A DNA stretch of 64,000 nucleotides, taken from Eutypella sp. D-1. Lineage: Eukaryota; Ascomycota; Sordariomycetes; Xylariales; Diatrypaceae. The first letter of the stretch is position 1. Each line of letters starts with the position of its first letter. The position numbers were made by a program, and so were the translations under genes. A model generated the notes under the pieces. The model had not been told where the DNA came from. It ran no database searches and saw nothing but the letters and a program-made list of their open reading frames with translations. Location of the stretch: NCBI GenBank assembly GCA_023313575.1, contig JAJTTP010000030.1, positions 124,001 to 188,000 on the forward strand, written 5' to 3'. Positions 1 through 11,430 of this stretch are shown here, piece after piece.

Positions 1-1033
1 CGAGCCATCCATATTAGTTACAGTCCAGTAAGTACATAAGTAGTAGCGGGGTCCACGGCCTATGGGGCACGGGTCCTTACAGTTCCAAGTCTGTGCTTTG
101 GAGAAACCTCGGAAGATCTCACCGCCAGGAACGGAGGCTACTTAAGGGAAAATAAAAGATGGGAAACATTGGGAGTGGGACTAGGTAATGAACAGCCCTC
201 TTGCCTTTTACCAGATGGCTCCTTGCCTAGCCCAATAAACTCCATTCCCGTAATCTTTGGAACCTATAACTCTCTGGAGCATCCAGATTCGATTTTGTTT
301 TTGCCCATGGTCTTTTTTTTTTTTTCGTCCCCTTTCTCATTCCGCTATAATTGTTGCAGCAGATTTACTGTAACGTTCGAATTTGTTCTTTTATTTCTTT
401 ATTTTTATACCGTTACACATTAGTTTTTTTTCAACACATGTTGGTTCGTTCTTTCTTCCCTTCTGCTTAATATGCGACATTCCTTCCTCCCAACTGTTAA
501 ACACCTGTGGGTTTTTAATAGCGCCCGTAGCTCTGAAACATGCAGGAATACAGGCCAAACAGGCCTAGTACTTCCTTAACCTTGGAACTTGTAGGGCAGC
601 AAGGCAGTACTATCTGCCCTGTTCTGCCTTGCCCGGCCCTGCCCTGCACAGTCGCAGTCGGGCGGCATATCGGCTGATAAGTTACATCATCGCTTGCCCC
701 ACCATCCAGGATACCTAGGTACCATCCATACGCAAGGCGTCCTCCTTCCTGCATCCATCGCCTTGGTTATAGCATACCTAGTAGCAACCATAGATCTCTG
801 TAAATAGCATCTACATACCTAAACCATACATATACATACCAAGTATATACATACATACTATTTATATTCTCATCTAAGTTGTGTGTCGCAACCAGCAACA
901 CTTGACAATTTGGCATTTCAACCTTGGAGCCTAACTACTATTACATCTACTACCTACCTAGGTATACAACTAACTGCAATTCTCCCTCCCCATCGATCGG
1001 CCCATAAGCGCTGTATATCTTGCTGCCATCACT
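1..1033. other. Intergenic, upstream of MOG1
   Basis: No coding region that I can support. The stretch is T-rich in places (for example 310-325 and 380-410) and carries TACCTA/TAGGTA motifs at about 711-722, 774-785 and 949-963. It probably includes the promoter and 5' leader of the downstream gene; no clear TATA box was identified. Confidence 0.6.
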
Positions 1034-1850
1034 ATGGCGACTTTTAAGACGACGCCGTTATTTGGCGGGGCACTCGTCTGCGATCTCCCATCAAACTTCG
1101 CCGATGTCAGGTACGTACGAATGACCCCTCGCTCCCTCCCATTCCACTCCACTCCGTATCGTCGTCCCCCGCGCCCCTCTTTTAACACCCTTTTTTAACA
1201 AAACAAAAAAAAACCAGCACCCTCAGACAAGTCCCCGATAACCAGGAAGTCTACATCGACAAAGATGGCTTCACGAGCATCATCTTCGACATCACCGAGC
1301 GCGTCGGCGGGCCCGGCTCCGGCGCCGAGATTGACGGCCGCGCTCTGACTACCCACCTTGAGGAGCTCGTCGGCGACGACATCGAGACCGTCAAGGTCTG
1401 GAATACCACCCCGACCCAGTTCTCCCGGCTAGAGTGCGCAACCCACATCCCTTCCTATTTCTTGCTTATCTCGAAACTAAACTTCTCCTTCCTTCCCGCA
1501 GCGACGACATACCCGCATACACACTAATCGCGACGCAAGCGCCCAAGCCACCAGCAGCAGCAGCAGCGGCGGGCGGTAGCGGCAGCGAAAAGGAGAAAGA
1601 GAAGGAGCGAGAGGGCGCGGCGAGCCCGGACTTCACGGCAATCATCCTGACGCTGGTGCGTCTGGAGCGCGAGCTGACCGACATCCTGATCACGATCAAC
1701 GTGCCCCACATCAAGGGCGAGTACGACGAGGACGACGTCGATCTCGAGCTCGGCCGCCAGGGCCGCCTCATCGGCGACGCCGTCGACTACGCTGCGAAGA
1801 TCTGGGAGTCTTTCAAGGTCAAGGACTGGAATTTGTTCAAGGAGGTCTAG
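1034..1850 (+). CDS. MOG1: Mog1-like Ran-binding protein (nuclear import factor)
   Basis: Three exons: 1034-1110, 1218-1433 and 1502-1850, giving 213 residues. The introns have GTACGT and GTGCGC donors and AG acceptors, and all phases agree. The protein opens MATFKTTPLFGGA and continues with a DLPSNFADVS segment and a DNQEVYID segment, the usual start of the Mog1/PsbP-like fold. The second half has the family's long helix region around ILTLVRLERELTDILI. Mog1 binds Ran GTPase and helps nucleotide release during nuclear protein import; this role is known for the family and inferred here. A low-complexity insert (Ala run, then KEKEKEKE) lies at about residues 110-130, which looks like a surface loop expansion. 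Length is close to the usual 190-220. The gene converges on the GCNA-like gene, with 976 bp between stop codons. Confidence 0.9.
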
Positions 1851-2826
1851 GGTAGGCTCTCTCTATCCCTTTTGGGGGGTGGGGTGAATCCTGGGGAGAA
1901 GGCGATAGGGAGTGAGCGAGCGAGAAAGGGGGGGGGGGGGTTATTATGAGATGGTTTGGGAACGGTTTGGGGGGGGGGGGGGGGGATATGCGTACATATA
2001 TCTGGAATATCGCGCGCAAGACTCAGGAGCAGGGCATCACAGGGTCGGATTTTTCGAGGATGGAAGGAAGTGTTTTTCTTCTGTTCGAACAGATGGATAC
2101 GTCGAGCATGTAAGAAAGAAAGAAAGAAAAAGGCATGATGTAGTTTCCTCCCTCGTGATGATAACGAAGACTACGAACCTGTTTGGATCGAATATTCTCT
2201 TTTTCTTTTCTGGCTGCAGAAGGCCAAGGCAAAAACGCTTTTTATGCAGCATCCGTTCGGTGTGCCGCGATACACCTGCGTCATCACTTTCCAGCGTAAT
2301 GTGATAATGTCGTGCGACGGGCTTATATCACAGGGAACCAGATACGAAACAGGAGAGGCGTCTTTCTGGCGTGGACTTGACGCCTATCCCCTTCCTTACA
2401 CACACATCACAGCTTTGTATCATACTGACCCAAGGAAGTGACTGGTCGTGACAGACCGAGCCTCACGAACATCTCTCAAGGTGAACTCTCACAATCACCC
2501 GTCTGTGCGTCCACGACTATCACCTCACTTCCCCACCTTCTGCAGACACAGAAAGAAGGCAACGAGCGGGTGCAAGCAAAGTCTACTTTCCTACGCAGTC
2601 AAAGTTGTGTGGAAAAGGTGATCGATTATAATAAACATGAGAATAACAACACCTCTCCCTCCCTGTACCGGCAACCGAAACCCTAAACCGACCCCCCACC
2701 CCCCCTAAACACCATGAAAATGCAACCTGGTCTCTCTCGAGACCATCCCGCGTGTATATGTACAGTCTATGAGTAATAGTAATGGCAATAATGGTGTGAG
2801 CATATCATGCTATCCCGCCGCGGCGT
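1851..2826. other. Convergent 3' region between MOG1 and the GCNA-like gene
   Basis: No gene seen. It contains two pure G runs on the + strand, 1928-1940 (13 G) and 1969-1985 (17 G), both in the sense orientation of MOG1 and within 140 bp of its stop codon. A C-rich patch lies at about 2690-2706. Short open frames in this stretch lack the C-ending codon bias of the neighbouring genes. Confidence 0.6.
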
Positions 2827-5711
2827 CTACCCGGAGGAAGAGGAGACCTCGACGACATCGTCGTCCTCGTCGCTATTAGCATCAGCATCACCTCGGACAA
2901 CGTCCACCTCCACCTCATCAGCGAGGTCAACGATCTCGACGGCCTTAACGGCGTCCGTAACGTCCGCGACGCCATCATCCTCGCCCTTAGCTTTAGCCTT
3001 GGTTGCCCGGCCCTTATCCTTCGCTCCGCTTCCGCTGCCGCTGCCGCTGCCGCCGCCGTTCTCCTGCTTCTGCTTCTTCCACTTGCCCGAGACGATCTCC
3101 ATCTTGTTCTCGAAGCTCATGCCCTTTCCCGCGGCGCCGCTGAGCGCCTTCATCTCCGCGGACAGGAACTCCTGCCAGGCGCTGGGCTGTCTCTTCGTAG
3201 CGGTAGAGGAAGAAGACTTAGTAGTGGACGCGTCGGCCGCGTCAGCTCCCGCCGCCGCGCCGCGGGGCACGGGACGGATCTGCTCGAGGACCCCGCGGCA
3301 GCGACCGCAGCGGTGCTTGCGGGGGTCGACGCTGCGGGAGTGCCGGTGGACCTCGGTAAGGCAGTCGGCGCAGCGCCACGCGTACCGGTACTCGATGGCG
3401 TAGCTATGGCGCGTCGTCACCTCGATCCCGCGGTGTCCGAACGCCGCCACGCACCGCCGTCCGAACGCCTTGAACTCCGGCCCGTGCGCCGCCGGCTTCC
3501 GCGCCTTCTTGTCCTGCGGATCGTGGTGTAGCACTGTTGCGAAGAAAAAAATTGAGTGGTTAGTCTTGGGACATTTTTGGTTGGGGATGGGGTCATTTGG
3601 ATGGATGGATGGATGGATGGATGGGGGTTTAACTTACTGAAGACAGCTAAGTGGCAAAACTCATGCGCGACCGTATTCAGCAGATCAGCCTCGTTCGTCA
3701 GAACCTTAGAGGCGAGTTCGATATGGGCCTCGTGCTGCTGCTCGCGGCCGGCTCCTTCCTCCTCCTCCCCACCCTGCCGCGTCGTCGTGACGGTCTTGCA
3801 CCGCCAGTGGGCGCGGCCGGCGGTGGTCTGGAGGGTGTTGGACCACTTTGTGCGGAGGCCGCCGGAGGCGGCCGTCAGCTTGCCGAGGCGGCCGTGGGTG
3901 ATGCGGTCGTCGAGCTCGGCGAGGAAGTCGCGGGCGAGCGCGTCCTTGGCCTCGTCGAACGCGCGCCGCGCCTCCCGCTGCTCGCGCTTCGTCTTCGCGG
4001 GGCTGCTGCCGCGGTTCCGCGTCGTCGCCTCCTCGCTGAACGCTGACGGGAAGGGCACTCCGCCGCCAGGCTCTAGTTTGGGTCCGCCGCCCAGGCGGGC
4101 CCGGATCTTCTTCGCTGTGCCGGGTGGCTTCGTGGTGGTGGTCGGCTGCTTGGCTGGCGAGTGCTCGTCGATCCACGCGAAGTTGACTTCCGGGTCCCAG
4201 AACTCCTTGTTGTCCGGCTTCCAGGGCGAGAGCGGGATCCGCGGCGTCTTGTGCGGCGAGGGCGGCAGCGTCTTGCCCGTCCTTCGCGGTGTGGCGGGAT
4301 CACTGTTGTTGTCGTTGTCGTCGCCCCCGCTCATCATGGTGGATTCTTGGTTGGACCCCTTCGCTTTCCTGTCGGCGTCTGATCCTGATCCTGATCCTGA
4401 TCCTGAGCCGATGTCGTTGTCGTTGAATCTGGTCGGAAGGCTTCGTTAGCCAATAGACACGTACGTGTTGATGGTAGGCACGGCGGACAGTCTCCGAAGA
4501 GAAATAATGTATTGTGTACGCAGCGCAACTTACATCTTAAGTTTCTGGAACGCATCTTCCAGGCCATCTTCCTTGACGGCCTTGCCGCCTGGGGCAGCAG
4601 CGGGGGTCTTCCCGCGGCGCTCCTTAGGCGGCGGCGCGTCAGCACCACCCTTGGCGCTCACAGACCTGGAGGGCTTCCTGCTAGTGGCAGGCTCCTTCCT
4701 ACCTAGCATGGGGTCGACCGAGGCGGCCGTCTTGGCGGGCCTCAGCACGCGGCGAGCGGTGCCTGGGGGCTTCGCCGTCCGCCGCTTAGGCGGCGTCGAG
4801 AAGAGCTCTGAGTCCAGCGTGCTCCGCGAGCTGTCGCCTCTGGACCGCTGCCCGAAGGAGTCGAACTCGGAGGAGTCCTCCCCTTCGCCGGCACTGCTCT
4901 TTCCCAGGGCGAAGTCGCTGCCGTCGTTGTCGTTGTCATTGTTGGAGTCTGAGTCCGAGTCCAGCCCCGACACGGGCTGCGTCGCCTTCAGCATGTCCCG
5001 GAAGCGAGTGGGAGGGCGCACGGACCGGGCCTTGCGGCGCGACACCACGGCGTCGTCCTCCTCGTCGAAGCTGTCGTCGATCTCCAGGCGCGGACGGCTC
5101 TTCTTCCGGAACAGCGTCCTCGCTGTCCTCGAAGAAGAAGACGTACTGGTGGTGCCCGCCGTCACCGCGGACCCGAAGGACATGATACTGTTGTTATTGT
5201 TGTTATTGGTGTTGCTGATGCTGCTGTGGTCCTCGGCGGTGGTGGTGGTGCTGGCGGTGGCGACGCTCGCCTCCCTGATCATGCGGGCGCGCGAGCCCGT
5301 TGCCGCCTTCCTCGCCGTCTGCGGGGCGGGATCACCGCCGCCGCCGCCGCCCTCCCAGCGCCCGAACAGCGAGCCGTCGACGGCCTGGCTCTGCGCGAGC
5401 CCCAGCTTCCGGCGCCGCATCCCCGGCGTCGCCTGCCCCTTCATCGGCGACATGCTGGTGGCCTTGAGCTGCGGCTTGGGCGACGGCGGGAGCAGGTTCT
5501 CCTTGTTGTTGTTGTTGATGTTGTTGTGGTCCTGGGCTAGGAGCCGAGGGGCGTTGTTTGTTATTGATGATGATTTTGTAGTTGTTGATGATGATGTGGT
5601 TGATAATATCGATTTGTTGTTGTTGTTGCTCGTCTTGTGGCGGCGGACGATCTCCTTCACGTCGGGGAACTCGTCCTCGCTGCCCGAGCTGTCGAGCATG
5701 AGGCTGGCCAT
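2827..5711 (-). CDS. GCNA/SprT-like metalloprotease with zinc ribbon and HMG-like tail
   Basis: Three exons read on the minus strand: 5711-4534, 4428-3638 and 3533-2827; phases agree and give 891 residues. The long N-terminal part (to about 560) is disordered and rich in Asp, Ser and Asn runs, with a Gly-Ser repeat just after the first intron. The SprT protease domain follows: active site H648-E649-F-C-H652 and a third zinc ligand probably H673, followed by a C711/C714...C732/C735 zinc ribbon. A basic stretch at about 783-818 (SAWQEFLSAEM...) resembles an HMG box. This order (disordered acidic region, SprT, zinc ribbon, HMG) is that of the GCNA (ACRC) family, nuclear proteases that act on DNA-protein crosslinks. 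The C-terminus has two SUMO-interacting-like motifs, VEIVDL (855-860) and DDDVVEV (880-886). The intron at 3534-3637 carries a GGAT tetranucleotide repeat. Function is inferred from architecture. Wss1/Spartan is the alternative, but the HMG-like tail argues against it. Confidence 0.85.
3599..3625. repeat. (GGAT)n microsatellite in an intron
   Basis: About six to seven units of GGAT lie within the second intron of the GCNA-like gene (intron 3534-3637). It could cause length polymorphism but does not touch the splice signals. Confidence 0.9.
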
Positions 5712-7309
5712 TTTTATTTATTTATTTAGATAAGGCAGTGGCGCTTGTATAAAACGTAGAGGCTGTTTTAAATCCAGATATAGATGGATAGATAGGTAAT
5801 AGCTATGGGATACAGAAATGGGGATGTGCTTGGAGTTGATGATGTCGAGTAGACGATTTTCTTTCGAAGGGGGGAGGAAAAACAAGCTGGAGGATTCGAT
5901 TGCTCTGTGCTACGGATTTTTGTAGGTATGGTATGGGCTCAGTTTACTAGGTCAGTTTCACTTTAGTGAACTCATCTAGCAGGGTGTAATATCTGAGTAT
6001 GCAATCCATAGATACAATATTTGGGGGGGAATCTGATCTCGTTGGGTTGGAGGAAAGACGTGGTTCCAGTAGATGGGTTTCGTTTACCAGGCAGACGACC
6101 CACCGTTGCCAGGGACAACCAAAACCCCCTGGTATGTGGTAGGGGGGTGGTACATACCACTAGTGGCACACCCAACACCGCTTCTTTTTGCATAATTAAG
6201 TGCCAAGCTACTGTAGGGGAGACATTGCATAAATACAGACTAGAGTAATATACATACATAAATGAATGCATAATCGCTAGGCCCTTCTTTATACATACAT
6301 ATTTCACTCTAGGTTTGATGAGAGAAATCTGAGACCGACCCGACGGCCATTAGATTAGATTCCAGTGTCCCCATGAACCACGCACGGCGGATAAATCGTC
6401 AAGGATACCTACCTATGTATGAGTCCCGTCTCGCAATCAAGTCCATTGTGATGTTGAGGAGAGCCGTGTCACCAGGCCCTATATATCTATTTGTCTTTCT
6501 TTCAAAGAACAAACCAATAACTGGGGGTGCACAGAACCCTGCGCACACAAAGGGTATTATATCGAGCTGGATAGTGGAGGGGGCCGCTGTTGTTGTTGTT
6601 GTTGCTGTAGTTCTATTTATCTCTTGAACATAAACCATAATTATCCATGGAATAGGTTTCACGGGTATGTAGCGTAGGGGCGTAAAAACTGTGTATGTAA
6701 AGAGTATACAATACTTTGAATGGCATTATTTAAAAAAAAGAAAGCCTTACACGACAAAGGCCGAGAACGCCCCCGTGATGATGATGATGGATGCTTTCTG
6801 TGCTCTCTGCTCTCTCTTCTATGTAAAAAGGTAAAAAAATAAAAATGATATGATAACACAAGCCGCACAAGAAACGCCGCCCCCTAACCGTCGGACCCGG
6901 CACGTTCCCGGCGGTTTTACCCGGTCTATCCCAACAACGCCCTGTATGCTTCGTAAGAAAGTAAAGGGGGGAAAACGTGGGGGGTTAAGGGGTAAGGGAG
7001 GGAGGAAGGAAGAGTTGATAACCTAACCCCACCGGGGTTATGGGAGACGAGGGGAGGGGAAGGGAAGAAAAGAGGGGATCTCCATGGTAGGAAATTTTTT
7101 TTACCTCTTGAAACAATTCGCTTTCCCGTGAACCCGTGTAAATGCGTTGCGCCGACCTTCGAGACTAAAACCGCCCTTTTTGTTTTGTTTTTCCCCTTTG
7201 CTGTCATTCATCAACATCGTCGCCCACCAGCCATACACACATGCACCATTGCCCCTCCTAAAACACTTGAGAAAAAACGAGGAATTCCATCCAACCCCCC
7301 CATTCTCTC
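5712..7309. other. Intergenic between the GCNA-like gene and UBP8
   Basis: This is the upstream region of the GCNA-like gene and the downstream region of UBP8, both on the minus strand. No gene is recognised. It is AT-richer than the coding regions and holds a GTT trinucleotide patch at about 6588-6605. Open frames here have no codon bias and no recognisable domain. Confidence 0.55.
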
Positions 7310-9429
7310 TCATTGGCATGACCGGTTGATGTAGAATAGTAGATAGGCCTGGGATCCGAGCACGTCCGATTTCTTGGCTAGCTCGACCCTGTGGTCGTTG
7401 AAGGAAAACCACTGCGCGAAAGGAACGTCGGATCAGTATGGAGCACTAGTACATTTTGACGCTTTGGAGGCGGGAGGAGCTTACCTGGTCTTCAACTCTG
7501 CAATATGATACATAGTGGCCTATAATGGGGTGGAAACTTAGTTAGGGCTTTTCGCGTTATGACTTCAAGGAAGAAGAAAAAACCCAAGGACGTTTTCACT
7601 TCGCAGAGTACATTACACACCTGTGTCGATCTCGCCAACGTGCTCCACTACGCTTAGGAGGTCGTACATGCACGACCGGCTCATCTCTGGGTTGTCCCTC
7701 GCCTCGGGACTCCTGCCGCGAGTCGTGTAGGGGAGCATGTTGAGCTGCAGGGGGAATTGGACGTTGGTATTGATCTTTGATGCGACTCTGTCCCGGGCGC
7801 CTTGCTTGAACTCGAACCTCTGCGACACTCTAGTCAGTTTCTTTATTTGAGGTTAAGAGGTATGCGAGGAGTAGAGGAGATGAGCGGTATGTATAATAGG
7901 TTATTATCTGCCCTACCTTCAGCTGAATCGAGAGCACGTTTGGCAGAAGCTTTATGCTATGATCCCGCCGTGCCTGGGACGTCTCGTTGCAGTTTCGACA
8001 CCGATACTCGCAGCGGTCAGACTTGATGTACTCCTCGTCGAAGCAGTCTAATAGGGTGAGCGGGTTGGCGTTTAAAGCCCTGCTCGCCTTCTTGCCGCGC
8101 TTCTGGGACAGGTTCTCCAGGCCCAGGCTCAGGTCGAGGAAGGACTCGGTGGCGTTCGTAACACCCTTGCAGTGCTGGCACGTGGTCGAGCTGCTCAGTT
8201 TGCCGTAGAAGGTTTGGTGGATGATGCAGTTGCAGCTGTGCTCGCTGCCGACCTCGGGCTTCTTCCCGTCCCCATTGCGTTCGTGCAGCTCCTCGGCCAG
8301 GAACTGGAAGAACTCGTGCGCGTCCTGCTCCTTGGTCGTCACTAAGTTCTCGAACGCCTTCTTCTCCGAGATCCAGAACCCCGAGAGGATGTTAGCCGCC
8401 GTGTACCCGTTAGTGTTTTCCAGCGCGTAAAAATCCTGGAACATGTCTTCCATCGAACAGCTCAGGCAGTGGGATGCGCAGTTCGCGTTCTGGTGGCCGT
8501 CGCCCAGATAGTAGTTTCTCAGTAAGGGGTTATGGAGAAAGCTCTGGAGTACGACATTCTGGTAGCATGTGGCGCCGGCATTGTATATGCCACGCAGGCC
8601 ATCCGCGCGGCATGATGCGGCCCCGGTGTTTGTGGTTATGTAGCGAGGATCGTCCTTGGCGTCCTTGACAGAGTCGGAGAACATTTCCTCGTGTTTTCTC
8701 TTGCGGCCTATAGATGATGCATGTGGTCAGCGCCCCATCTACTAGGCAAACCGGTCGTCCTCCATGTTACAGACATACCAGAAAACGAGCCTGTACCTAT
8801 TTTTCTCACCCTCAGTTCTTCCAAAGTGGGGTCCCAGACGAAATCCTGACAGAACTGGCAAAAGAGGGCACCACTCCTGGAATCGACGTCTATATCAATC
8901 AATCACATTGCCAGTCAGTAAGGGTAAGGGTAAGGATGGATGAGTGAGAGAATGGGTGGCTGACTCACAGAATCGATGGCTTTTCTTCTGGCCATGCTTC
9001 TCGCGATCCTCCTCAGGTACAATGGTGCTACATTGTAGACATAGGTAGTTCGGGGTCAGCGAGGTGTTGACAAGGCCGTCGGAACTCTTGTAAGTCTGGG
9101 GTATAGCCGGAGTCTTGTCAAAGACCACGCGCAAGAGCATTTTGTAATATTGAATGGAGCTTTTCATAACATCCTGACTATTGGAGAGAAGTAATTCGAC
9201 GTGCTCTAAGTTTTCACAATATAATGATCATGTTGACGATAAGTTAGCCGAAAGCCTGACCATGACCACCATAATGGGAATCTGGAAGCGAATTTGACGG
9301 GAGGTGGGGTGAGGAGGTAGGGGGGAACTACTACTACTACTAACCGCAGCCGAACAGAGGTGTACCAGGAACTGGCGATTTTATTTTTACATCTTTGGGA
9401 GATGCCGGCGTAGTAGGTCGCGCAGCCAT
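7310..9429 (-). CDS. UBP8: Ubp8/USP22-type ubiquitin-specific protease of the SAGA deubiquitinase module
   Basis: Seven exons on the minus strand: 9429-9345, 9205-8969, 8889-8797, 8707-7917, 7819-7621, 7519-7485 and 7411-7310. All junction phases agree; 513 residues. Exon 1 ends FGC and joins EHVELLL, rebuilding the GC-x-H start of a ZnF-UBP domain (about 27-125, with later NYLCLQC and LFCQFCQ zinc ligands). The USP catalytic domain follows: Cys box GATCYQN with Cys186, then paired CxxC zinc motifs (EYRCRNC), the LKRFEF strand made by joining exons 4 and 5, and the His box GHYVSYC with His470. The last exon carries WFSFNDH and ends with the LGSQAYLLFY motif typical of the family. Ubp8 removes ubiquitin from histone H2B within SAGA. 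It is divergent from the LACTB2-like gene across 1.9 kb. Confidence 0.92.
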
Positions 9430-11359
9430 GCTGTTGTTTTATGTAAGGATATCTGCGAGGGAAGAGATGAGAGATGTGGTGAAAATGAAAGTGAAAGTGA
9501 ATGGCTGTTGAAGATCGTGTTGGATGGCGGCGCGCATGCACGACGGGAAAGGATCGTGAGGATCGTAGGGATCGTTTGACGGAGAAGTCGTCGGAGGGTC
9601 GGATATGAAACGAATTACTTTCGTAGTAAATCGATTATCGATTCGCAACCGGTCTCGTCTCGTTTGTTGAAAGGCTGCAGAGGTTGGCAGCTATTGGATA
9701 TTTGGTGTTTGGTGTTTGGTCTATTCCGTTGGTCGAGAACAGATGAGGCAGAGTGAGCGCAGAAGCGCAAATCGAAGAAAGGCTCGCCCAACACGACGAA
9801 TGGCACAGCACGATGCAGGTGTTGTTCGTTCGTTAACTTCGAGTGTAGAATAGGAACAGCTATTCCTTCTTCCTATTCTTCTTTTCTTTTTCTCTTTTCC
9901 TCCTTCGTTTCTTCTTTTTTTTCCCTCTTCGGTCTCGTTGTCGTCGTCGTCGCCGTCGGTTCAGTCTACAGCGAGCCAACCACCTCGAATTTCCCTTAAT
10001 GCGATGATGATGATGATCTATCCCGAGGTCTCCCCTTAGGTACAGGTAACTAATTACGGGCACGTAGGTAAGTATCTACAATTGGATACTTCCAATGTAC
10101 ATTAAGTAGACCGAGCTACCGCGTTTCTTTACCCTAGAATGCTTAAGTGGAATCCATACCTTCAATGTATTCAAGTAGCTTTAGAAGTACTTGCTAGCGT
10201 TCATTGGTTGATTAGTAAAAAAATCAATCAATGATAATGGGCAAAAATACAGTCGGCGATAACGAAATACCGGACATCAGATAGATATGCGCAAAGGATT
10301 GCGAAAGGGATGCGCAAGGGATGCGCAAGGGAAAGATGATATAATAAAAACTTACTTGGTTTTTTGGAAAAGTTTAGAAATAAAGAATGAAAGTTCGAAT
10401 TTAATCAATTACTACTACTACCTCCGGGACGAGTTTATATATCAAATGCTTTTTTTCTTCTTCTTTTTCTTCTCCAAGGTTAGCTCTAACGGCGAATATA
10501 TCTAGGTGCATACTTACATACAGCTGAGGCAAACAGCTGAGGCAATCGCTAAGAATTTCTTTTACCGCAGCTTATAGTTACCTAGCAGCTGCATTCTGTC
10601 AATCTTTACTGGCGCGTTCGATCTTATCGCGACGCGCTAGTGTATTTTTAATCAGGGGTTGGGCTTTACCTGGCAGTTACTTGCGCAAGAGGTTCTTGGA
10701 AGTTACGTAGGTAGTATGTATACTTGTTAGATGCTGCCGACTCTCCGATATGTTCCTCTCAACCTTATTATTATTACTTGCCTTGGAAGGGCTCTCGCTA
10801 TGTATTCAAAGTCCCAATCCCGCTCTGAAGTCGGGTTTTATTCTGTGATACCTTCTAAATATAGAGAAGTGTAACACGATCAAATAAATTCTCCAAGCTT
10901 CTCGAAGTCGTCATCCTCCTAATGCGATCGATTTCTTACTTACATATCCCGATATGCTATATATAGTCTACCTGTCTAGTTGCATGACAATCCCGCCCGC
11001 TATTGAACAAGCAATGGGATGCTCCAATAACCTTGGAACCCCACGTACTAAAGTGAACCTACACATTGGGATGTCCTCATATTGGTAGACGATTGCGAAC
11101 TTGGCAGATATTCAGCGAATTATATACCAGGTAACTCCTCTATAACTATAGTCACCATCACATGGTTTACCTCGGCAGCCCGGCAACTCTTTAGCACCAT
11201 TATCTACGCTTACTTGGGTAAACCATGCATGCTTGAAATGCTCATGGTAGACTTACATTTCGGGAAAACATATATATATACTTAGACATAATTGCGTTCT
11301 TAAACCAAAAAAGGGGGGGAGCTTTACAACGGTGAACGGATGTAGGTACGTATAGATGA
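9430..11359. other. Divergent intergenic region, UBP8 / LACTB2-like
   Basis: Shared upstream region of two divergent genes. It holds a pyrimidine-rich tract on the + strand (about 9865-9930), short direct repeats of GGGATGCGCAA (about 10300-10332), and AT-rich sequence. No gene recognised. Confidence 0.55.
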
Positions 11360-11430
11360 ATGAGAGCCACCTCACGATTCGCCGCCGCCGCTGCCAAAGC
11401 CGCCGCCGCCACGGGTGCTGCTGCACGTAA
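11356..11430 (+). other. Overlapping upstream ORF at the start of the LACTB2-like gene
   Basis: An ATG at 11356, four bases before the ATG that opens the long frame, begins a 24-codon frame that ends with TAA at 11428-11430, inside the coding region and 40 nt before a second in-frame ATG (11471). It exists only if transcription starts upstream of 11356, which I cannot see. It may bias initiation toward the downstream ATG. Confidence 0.45.

Noticed and set aside
4465..5733. 422-codon open frame on the + strand over the GCNA-like gene
   Set aside because: Antisense shadow of exon 1 of the protease gene; Leu, Ser and Val runs mirror the trinucleotide repeats of the true frame.
8796..8810. Alternative donor GTGAGA (after CTGAGG) for UBP8 exon 3
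   Set aside because: It leaves the wrong phase for exon 4; the GTACAG donor, 13 bases further along, restores the frame and yields KIGRKRKHEE.
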